Assembly (NCBI GenBank): GCA_016790225.1
Contig: JAEUOZ010000042.1
Span: 1 to 61,158, forward strand
Length of the DNA stretch: 61,158 nucleotides
Direction: 5' to 3'
Origin: Rubrivivax sp.
GTDB lineage: Bacteria; Pseudomonadota; Gammaproteobacteria; Burkholderiales; Burkholderiaceae
Position numbers and translations under genes: made by a program. This document shows positions 55,717 to 61,158 of the stretch, piece by piece (the first letter of the stretch is position 1; each line of letters starts with the position of its first letter). Below the pieces are notes generated by a model. It saw only the letters and a program-made list of their open reading frames with translations. It had not been told where the DNA came from and did no database searches.

Positions 55717-56679
55717 TCAGGCGGCAGGCAGCTTGAGCGCCTCACGCGCCAGGTGGCGCAACAGCTCGAAGCTCGCGTCCTCGGGCTGGGCGCTGGTGTT
55801 GAGCTGGAAATCGGCCTTGGAATAGAAGGCGGCGCGTCCGGCCAGGATGCGCTTGAGGTCGTCCATGGCCTCCTGGCTGGAGCGGATGGGCCGCATGTCG
55901 CCCTGGGCCACGACGCGGCGCATGTGGTCTTCCGGCTCGGCGCGCAGCCACACCGTCGTGCAGTGCGCCAGCAGCAGGTTGAAGGTGGCGGCGTCGCTCA
56001 CCAGGCCGCCCGGCGTGGCGATCACCGCCTCGGGGTAGAGCTGGATGGTCTCTTCCAGCGCGCGGCGCTCGTAGCGCCGGTAGGCGTTCTGGCCATAGAG
56101 GGCCTGGATCTCCGCCACGCTGCAGCCGGCAAACTGCTCGATCTCGCGGCTCAGCTCGACAAAGGGAAAGCCCAGGTCTTCGGCCAGGCGCTGGCCGAGC
56201 GTGCTCTTGCCGGCGCCGCGCAGGCCCACCAGCGCGATGCGCGGGCTGCGCGCCGCATTGCCTCCGCCCGTGCCCAGCTGCTCGCCGATGCTGATGCGCA
56301 CCCGGCGCAGCGTGGCTTCGTCGCGGTTTTCCAGCAGTTCGCGGATCAGCAGCCATTCCGGCGTGGAGGTGGTCACATCGCCGATCAGTTCGGCCAGCGA
56401 ACACTGCAGCGCGCCGGCCACCTGCAGCAGCACCAGGATCGAGGCGTTGCCGATGCCGTATTCCAGATTGGCCAGGTGGCGCTCGGAGACATCGGCGGCC
56501 AGTGCCACCGCCTTGCGCGTCATGCCACGCCGGGCGCGCAGCGCGCGGGCACGTTCGCCCATGGCCGCCAGGAAAGGGTTCTTGGCCTCCGCGCCGGCCG
56601 ACGGCGCGGGCGCATCGGCACCGCCCTCAGCCGCAATCCCCGGTGTCGATCCAATTTGATGAACTATAGTGCTTGACAT
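55717..56679 (-). CDS. boxR: BoxR: XRE-type repressor fused to a shikimate-kinase-like domain
   Basis: The product has 320 residues. An XRE helix-turn-helix (about 40-100: MTRKAVALAADVSERHLANLE) is linked to a shikimate-kinase-like domain (about 145-310) with P-loop ALVGLRGAGKSTLG, as in BoxR/BzdR regulators that sense benzoyl-CoA. It lies between the divergent boxC operon and bclA and is transcribed away from bclA. Its first codons overlap a copy of the TATNGTGC motif (56665-56672), suggesting autoregulation. Derepression by benzoyl-CoA is known for the family. Confidence 0.94.
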   Translation of the reverse strand: MSSTIVHQIGSTPGIAAEGGADAPAPSAGAEAKNPFLAAMGERARALRARRGMTRKAVALAADVSERHLANLEYGIGNASILVLLQVAGALQCSLAELIGDVTTSTPEWLLIRELLENRDEATLRRVRISIGEQLGTGGGNAARSPRIALVGLRGAGKSTLGQRLAEDLGFPFVELSREIEQFAGCSVAEIQALYGQNAYRRYERRALEETIQLYPEAVIATPGGLVSDAATFNLLLAHCTTVWLRAEPEDHMRRVVAQGDMRPIRSSQEAMDDLKRILAGRAAFYSKADFQLNTSAQPEDASFELLRHLAREALKLPAA

Positions 56680-56740
56680 GGTACGCGTCGGGTTCTATCG
56701 TGCGTATCAGCACAATAATTCATCTGGCTTCGCAGGGCAA
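56665..56740. promoter_or_regulatory. Divergent bclA-boxR promoters with three operator-like motifs
   Basis: For bclA (plus): TTGACA (56673-56678), 17 bases, TATCGT (56696-56701). For boxR (minus): TTGCCC (56740-56735), 17 bases, TATTGT (56717-56712). The motif TATNGTGC occurs at 56665-56672, at 56696-56703 and, inverted, at 56710-56717. Each -10 box overlaps one copy. Confidence 0.55.
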
Positions 56741-56820
56741 GCGGCCCCGAAGCCTTGGGTGGCGTGCGCTCCCGGCCCGCAGCCGGGCCGAACGCCGAAG
56801 CCCCCCGCAGGAGACACCGC

Positions 56821-58422
56821 ATGACCCAGACCCTCTCCAGCACCGCCGTGGACCTGGCGCCGCCTCCGGCGCGCTTCAACTTCGCGCAGCACCTGCTGGC
56901 GCTGAACAGCGAGCGCGGCACGAAGGCCGCCTTCGTGGACGATGCCGGCGTGCTGAGCTACCGCGCGCTGGATGATCGCGTGCGGCGCGTGGCCGCCGGC
57001 CTGCGCGCCCTGGGGATCCGCCGCGAAGAGCGGGTGCTGCTGCTGATGCTGGACGGGGTCGACTGGCCCGTGGCCTTTCTGGGCGCGCTGTATGCCGGCG
57101 TCGTGCCGGTGGCGGTGAATACGCTGCTGACTGCGGATGACTACGCCTACATGCTGGAGCACTCGCGCGCGCAGGCGGTCTTCGTCTCCGGCGCGCTGCT
57201 GCCCACGCTGAACGCCGCCCTGGTGAAGAGCGATCATGAAGTCGGCAAGGTGCTGGTCTCGCGGCCCCTGGCGCCGCTGCACCCTTCCGAGACCGAGTTC
57301 GAGACCTTTGTCGCCGCCGCCTCGCCGCTGGCCCGGGCAGCCAACACCGCTGCCGACGACCCCGCCTTCTGGCTGTACTCCTCGGGTTCCACCGGGCGCC
57401 CCAAGGGCACGGTGCACTCGCACGCCAACGCCTGGTGGACCGCCGAGCTCTACGGCAAGGGCGTGCTGCGCCTGCACGAGAGCGACCTGTGCTTCAGCGC
57501 CGCCAAGCTCTTCTTCGCCTATGGCCTGGGCAATGCGCTGAGCTTCCCGCTAAGCGTGGGCGCCACCACGCTGCTGATGGCCGAGAGGCCCACGCCGGAG
57601 GCGGTGTTCAAGCGTTGGACAGGCGGCGTTCAAGGGCTGATGCCCACCGTCTTCTACGGCGCGCCCACGGGCTTTGCCGGCATGCTGGCCCATCCGGCCC
57701 TGCCCGCGCGCGGCGCCCTGCGGCTGCGCCTGGTGTCTTCCGCCGGGGAAGCGCTGCCGGCCGATCTGGGCGAGCGCTTCAGGCGCCACTTCGGCGTGGA
57801 CATCATCGATGGCATCGGCTCCACCGAGATGCTGCACATCTTCCTGTCCAACCGGCCCGGCCAGGTGCGCTACGGCAGCACGGGATGGCCGGTGCCCGGC
57901 TACACGATCGAGCTGCGCGGCGACGATGGCCAGCCGGTGCCCGATGGCGAACCGGGCGATCTCTACATCCAGGGGCCCAGCGCGGCCCTGATGTACTGGG
58001 GCAACCGCGCGAAGACGGCCGAGACCTTCCAGGGCGGCTGGACGAAGAGCGGCGACAAGTACCTGCGCAACGTCGATGACGGCAGCTATACCTACGGCGG
58101 CCGCAGCGACGACATGCTCAAGGTCAGCGGCGTCTATGTTTCACCGTTTGAGGTGGAGGCCACGCTGGTGCAGCACCCGGCGGTGCTGGAAGCCGCGGTG
58201 ATCGGCGTGCCGGATGCCGAGGGCCTGACCAAGACCAAGGCCTTCGTGGTGCTCAAGCCCGGTGGCGAGGCCACGGCCGATGGCCTGAAGGCCTTCGTCA
58301 AGGACAAGCTCGCGCCCTATAAATACCCGCGGCAGATCGAATTTGTGCCCGATCTGCCGAAGACCGCCACCGGCAAGATCCAGCGCTTCAAGCTGCGCGA
58401 GCGCGAAGCCGGCGCAGCCTGA
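56821..58422 (+). CDS. bclA: Benzoate-CoA ligase
   Basis: The product has 533 residues from ATG 56821, after AGGAGACACC. The AMP-forming ligase core is LYSSGSTGRPKGTVHSH (P-loop), GIGSTEMLHIFLSN, YGGRSDDMLKVSGVYVSPFEVE and the C-terminal Lys in LPKTATGKIQRFKLR. The family-specific AKLFFAYGLGN segment is that of benzoate and 4-halobenzoate ligases. It activates benzoate to benzoyl-CoA with ATP, feeding BoxAB. It heads the plus-strand operon with the hydrolase and importer genes. Confidence 0.94.
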   Translation: MTQTLSSTAVDLAPPPARFNFAQHLLALNSERGTKAAFVDDAGVLSYRALDDRVRRVAAGLRALGIRREERVLLLMLDGVDWPVAFLGALYAGVVPVAVNTLLTADDYAYMLEHSRAQAVFVSGALLPTLNAALVKSDHEVGKVLVSRPLAPLHPSETEFETFVAAASPLARAANTAADDPAFWLYSSGSTGRPKGTVHSHANAWWTAELYGKGVLRLHESDLCFSAAKLFFAYGLGNALSFPLSVGATTLLMAERPTPEAVFKRWTGGVQGLMPTVFYGAPTGFAGMLAHPALPARGALRLRLVSSAGEALPADLGERFRRHFGVDIIDGIGSTEMLHIFLSNRPGQVRYGSTGWPVPGYTIELRGDDGQPVPDGEPGDLYIQGPSAALMYWGNRAKTAETFQGGWTKSGDKYLRNVDDGSYTYGGRSDDMLKVSGVYVSPFEVEATLVQHPAVLEAAVIGVPDAEGLTKTKAFVVLKPGGEATADGLKAFVKDKLAPYKYPRQIEFVPDLPKTATGKIQRFKLREREAGAA

Positions 58423-58459
58423 GGGCCCCTGGCGGATCACAGCCTCAGCTGCCATCCTG

Positions 58460-59293
58460 ATGTCCCAAACGGTCGAGATCCGCTGGCGCGGGCGCCCGGT
58501 GCAGCTGGAGCTGCGCTGGGTGCCTGAGACGGGTTTGCCGGGTCTTCCGGGCATGCCCGGTGCGCCCGCGGCGGCCCCGCGCGCTGCCCCGGCGCCACTG
58601 ATCGTCTTTCTGCACGAAGGCCTGGGTTCGGTCTCGATGTGGCGGGATTTTCCGGATCGGCTGTGCCGTGCGGTGGGTGCGCGGGGCCTGGTGTATTCGC
58701 GCCCGGGCTATGGCCGCTCCACGCCGCGCGCGCCCGATGAAGCCTGGTCGGTGGACTTCATGCACCAGCAGGCGCACGAGGTGCTGCCCGCGCTGCTGCA
58801 GGCGCTGAAGGTGGATCCCGCGCAAGAGCGCTTGCTGCTCTTCGGCCACAGCGATGGCGGCAGCATCGCACTGCTCTTTGCTGCGCACCCGGCCGCACGC
58901 CTGGCCGGGCTGATCGTGATGGCGCCGCACATCCGCGTGGAGCCGCTGTCCATCGCCAGCATCGAAAAGGCCCGGACGGACTACCTGGAAACGGACCTTC
59001 GTCAGCGTTTGTCCCGTCATCACGATGACCCCGATTCGGCGTTCTGGGGCTGGAACGATGTGTGGCTGCATCCGCCTTTTCGCCAATGGACGATCGAGCC
59101 GGAGATCGGCAGCATCTCCTGCCCGGTGCTCGCCATCCAGGGTCTGGACGACGAGTACGGCACGCTCGAGCAGATCCGCGGCATCGCGCGTCGCGTGCCG
59201 CAGACACGGCTGCTGGAAATCCCGCAGTGCGGCCACTCGCCGCATAGGGATCAACCCGACATCGTGATCGCCGCCGTCCGCTCGTTCTTGTAA
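58460..59293 (+). CDS. Alpha/beta hydrolase of the benzoate cluster
   Basis: The product has 277 residues from ATG 58460, 37 bases after bclA. The oxyanion motif is VFLHEGLGSVSMWRDF, the nucleophile elbow FGHSDGGSIALL, the Asp lies in GLDDEYGT and the His in CGHSPHRDQPD. A Pro/Gly/Ala-rich insertion occupies about residues 24-48. Hydrolases of this type are common in box clusters, perhaps hydrolysing a thioester or lactone by-product; a direct role has not been shown to my knowledge. Confidence 0.8.
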   Translation: MSQTVEIRWRGRPVQLELRWVPETGLPGLPGMPGAPAAAPRAAPAPLIVFLHEGLGSVSMWRDFPDRLCRAVGARGLVYSRPGYGRSTPRAPDEAWSVDFMHQQAHEVLPALLQALKVDPAQERLLLFGHSDGGSIALLFAAHPAARLAGLIVMAPHIRVEPLSIASIEKARTDYLETDLRQRLSRHHDDPDSAFWGWNDVWLHPPFRQWTIEPEIGSISCPVLAIQGLDDEYGTLEQIRGIARRVPQTRLLEIPQCGHSPHRDQPDIVIAAVRSFL

Positions 59294-59297
59294 GTAG

Positions 59298-59309
59298 TTT
59301 GGATCTAAA
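59298..59309. promoter_or_regulatory. TTTGGATCTAAA near-palindrome upstream of the ABC binding-protein gene
   Basis: This is the second copy of the 12-mer seen at 6357-6368. It begins 5 bases after the hydrolase stop and ends 44 bases before the binding-protein start, in the only AT-rich stretch of the spacer. It may be part of a separate promoter for the transporter genes. Confidence 0.35.
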
Positions 59310-59353
59310 GTATTTTTCGCCCTTTCCGCATACCTTCACCCGGAGACCTGCGC

Positions 59354-60529
59354 ATGACCCTGCCCCGCACCCTTCTGCTGGCCACCGCGGCCGCGGCCCT
59401 GGCCACCTTCACCGCCACCGCCGTGCAGGCCCAGGGCCAGCCCGCCCTGAAGGTGGGCCTGATGCTGCCGGCCACCGGCACCTTTGCCGCGCTGGGCACG
59501 GCCATCGAGAACGGCTTCCGCCAGTACGTGGCCGAACAAGGCGGCAAGCTCGGCGGTCGCGAGATCCAGTATTTCCGCGTCGATGACGAGAGCGATCCCG
59601 CCAAGGCCACCGACAACGTCAACAAGCTCATCAAGCGCGACAACGTCGATGTGATCGTCGGCACGGTGCACTCCGGCGTGGCGCTGGCCATGGCGCGCGC
59701 CGCCCGCGAGAGCAACACCCTGCTCATCGTGCCCAATGCCGGGGCCGACGCCATCACCGGGCCGCTGTGCGCACCCAACATCATCCGCTCCAGCTTCAGC
59801 AACTGGCAGCCCGGCTTTGCCACCGGCGTGGTGGCCGCGCAGAAGGGCTACAAGCGCGCGATGACCATCACCTGGAACTACGCGGCCGGCAACGAGACGG
59901 TCAAGGGCTTCACCGAGGCCTTCGAAAAGGGCGGCGGCAAGGTGCTCAAGGAACTGACCCTGCCCTTCCCCAACGTCGAATTCCAGGCGCTGCTGACCGA
60001 GATCGCCTCGCAGAAGCCCGATGTGGTTTTTGCCTTCTTTGCCGGCGGCGGCGCGGTGAAGTTTGTCAAGGACTACGACGCCGCGGGCCTGCGCCGCACG
60101 ATCCCGCTGGTGGGCTCGGGCTTCCTCACCGACGGCACGCTGGCCGCGCAAGGCAGTTCCGCCCAGGGCCTGCTGACCTCGCTGCACTACGCCGACAGCC
60201 TGGACACCCCGCGCGACAACGCCTTCCGCACGCGCTACGCCACCACCTACAAGCTGCAGCCCGATGTGTATGCGGTGCAGGGCTACGACGCGGCGCAGAT
60301 CCTGGCAGCCGGCCTGACGGCGGTGAAGGGCGATTTCAAGCAGCGCGACGCGATGGTGGCCGCGATGCGCAAGGTCAGCGTGGACAGCCCGCGCGGCAAG
60401 TTCACGCTGAGCGCGGCACACAACCCCATCCAGGATTTCTACGTCCGCGAAGTCAAGGGTGAACAGAACGTGCGCACCGGCGTGGCGGTGAAGGTGCTGC
60501 CCGACCCGGCCCGCGGCTGCAAGATGTAA
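59354..60529 (+). CDS. ABC importer binding protein, probably for benzoate or related aromatics
   Basis: The product has 391 residues. A signal peptide (about 1-26, ending TAVQAQ) precedes a type I periplasmic fold: LKVGLMLPATGTFAALG, IQYFRVDDESDPAKATDNVNKL, VDVIVGTVHSGVALAMA and AFFAGGGAVKFVKDYDAAGL. ATG at 59354 follows CGGAGACC. It belongs to the branched-chain/aromatic-acid binding family and is only distantly like the protein at 17745-18998. Its location after bclA makes an aromatic acid the best ligand guess. Confidence 0.88.
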   Translation: MTLPRTLLLATAAAALATFTATAVQAQGQPALKVGLMLPATGTFAALGTAIENGFRQYVAEQGGKLGGREIQYFRVDDESDPAKATDNVNKLIKRDNVDVIVGTVHSGVALAMARAARESNTLLIVPNAGADAITGPLCAPNIIRSSFSNWQPGFATGVVAAQKGYKRAMTITWNYAAGNETVKGFTEAFEKGGGKVLKELTLPFPNVEFQALLTEIASQKPDVVFAFFAGGGAVKFVKDYDAAGLRRTIPLVGSGFLTDGTLAAQGSSAQGLLTSLHYADSLDTPRDNAFRTRYATTYKLQPDVYAVQGYDAAQILAAGLTAVKGDFKQRDAMVAAMRKVSVDSPRGKFTLSAAHNPIQDFYVREVKGEQNVRTGVAVKVLPDPARGCKM

Positions 60530-60708
60530 GGCATCTGCCTGCTGCGCGGGCCGATCTGGCACGCGTCGTGCCCGGTGTACCGGTGTACACCTGCGCGCGA
60601 CGCACCCCACCTCGGCCCGCTCGCGACGGCATCGGCGTCACATCCTGGCGTTGCTGCGCTCGCCAAGCAGCGAACACCGTTCGCTCCCCTACCTGACCCA
60701 CCACCCCC

Positions 60709-61158
60709 GTGGACTTCGCCACCTTCCTCATCCAGTGCCTGAACGCGCTGCAGTACGGGCTGCTGCTGTTCCTGGTGGCTTCGGGCCTGACGCTGATCTT
60801 CGGGATCATGGGCGTCATCAACCTGGCGCACGGCAGCTTCTACATGGTCGGCGCCTACATGGCCTTCGCGCTGGCGCCCCCGGTGGCGGCCACCTTCGGC
60901 GGCGGGTTCTTCTCGACGCTGGCCGTGGGCACCGTGCTCGCGGTGCTGCTCGGCTATGTGCTGGAGTGGGCGTTCTACAGTTACCTCTACGAGCGTGAGC
61001 ACCTGCAGCAGGTGCTGATGACCTACGGCCTGATCCTCGTGTTCGAGGAAGCGCGCAGCCTCATCGTGGGCGACGACGTGCACGGCGTGCCGGTGCCACC
61101 GCTGCTGGCCGGCACGATCCCGCTCGGCGACGTGATGACCTACCCCGTGTACCGCCTC
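60709..61158 (+). CDS. LivH-like ABC permease, 3' end beyond the window
   Basis: The frame is open from a GTG at 60709 through the window edge (150 codons). The protein begins VDFATFLIQCLNALQYG and shows the LivH pattern LFLVASGLTLIFGIMGVINLAHGSFYMVGAYMAF (given by position, residues about 19-52), with further membrane helices. It is presumably the first permease of the importer whose binding protein ends 179 bases upstream. The spacer in between shows no gene. Confidence 0.9.
   Translation, partial: MDFATFLIQCLNALQYGLLLFLVASGLTLIFGIMGVINLAHGSFYMVGAYMAFALAPPVAATFGGGFFSTLAVGTVLAVLLGYVLEWAFYSYLYEREHLQQVLMTYGLILVFEEARSLIVGDDVHGVPVPPLLAGTIPLGDVMTYPVYRL

Overview
The window is GC-rich chromosomal DNA of a betaproteobacterium, most likely a member of the Burkholderiales. 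The evidence is the codon use, the box pathway for aerobic benzoyl-CoA degradation with its BoxR regulator, and many orphan Bug/TRAP/Liv-type binding proteins. I see no tRNA, rRNA or CRISPR array. Two real genes run off the edges: a transposase at the left end and an ABC permease at the right end.

Mobile region, 1 to about 6,200. It starts with a truncated IS5-family element, followed by a remnant of another transposase. Then comes a small cluster of integron gene cassettes read on the minus strand, with no integrase in the window (a CALIN). Two complete attC sites (1503-1630 and 5477-5548) and one core site broken by an IS delimit four cassettes. From the promoter-proximal side these are a small membrane protein, a ClpP-fold serine proteinase (SDH family) with a 73-residue partner, a membrane-anchored GAF protein with a 63-residue basic partner, and a truncated 5' end. 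A complete IS (2889-4221) and a 176-bp MITE-like element sit side by side exactly in the attC core sequence between the second and third cassettes.

Tryptophan and uncharacterised catabolic region, 6,438-27,103. Tryptophan 2,3-dioxygenase, a large M24 aminopeptidase and a kynurenine-formamidase-like hydrolase come first. A TetR regulator then diverges from a run of 15 same-strand genes: FAH-family hydrolase, alpha/beta hydrolase, two paralogous amidohydrolases, a complete branched-chain-type ABC importer whose second ATPase is fused to a Tm-1/UPF0261 domain, a TIM-barrel protein of the kind fused to that domain in plant Tm-1, a flotillin, an SRPBCC protein, an SRPBCC-quinone oxidoreductase fusion and a VOC protein. 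This looks like an import-and-degradation operon for an unidentified substrate and is the most novel part of the window.

Central region, 27,172-46,747. It holds the glyoxylate-to-glycerate genes gcl-hyi-glxR with a divergent LysR regulator, a PCuAC copper protein, a DUF2784 membrane protein, a NUDIX-metallo-beta-lactamase fusion, a CaiB/BaiF protein of the methylacyl-CoA racemase type, phosphoglycolate phosphatase with a cysteine-cluster protein, an aldehyde dehydrogenase, katG, an HSL-type hydrolase with an orphan TRAP binding protein, a membrane protein fused to a spermidine-synthase-like domain, and an orphan Bug receptor.

Benzoate region, 46,926-61,158. On the minus strand boxC-boxB-boxA runs straight into enoyl-CoA hydratase, 3-hydroxyacyl-CoA dehydrogenase, a MaoC-like protein and 3-oxoadipyl-CoA thiolase, so one operon leads from benzoyl-CoA towards acetyl-CoA and succinyl-CoA. 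BoxR lies upstream, divergent from benzoate-CoA ligase, an alpha/beta hydrolase and a second Liv-type importer. A TATNGTGC motif recurs in all three promoters and is a good candidate BoxR operator. The semialdehyde dehydrogenase (BoxD) expected for the pathway is not in the cluster.
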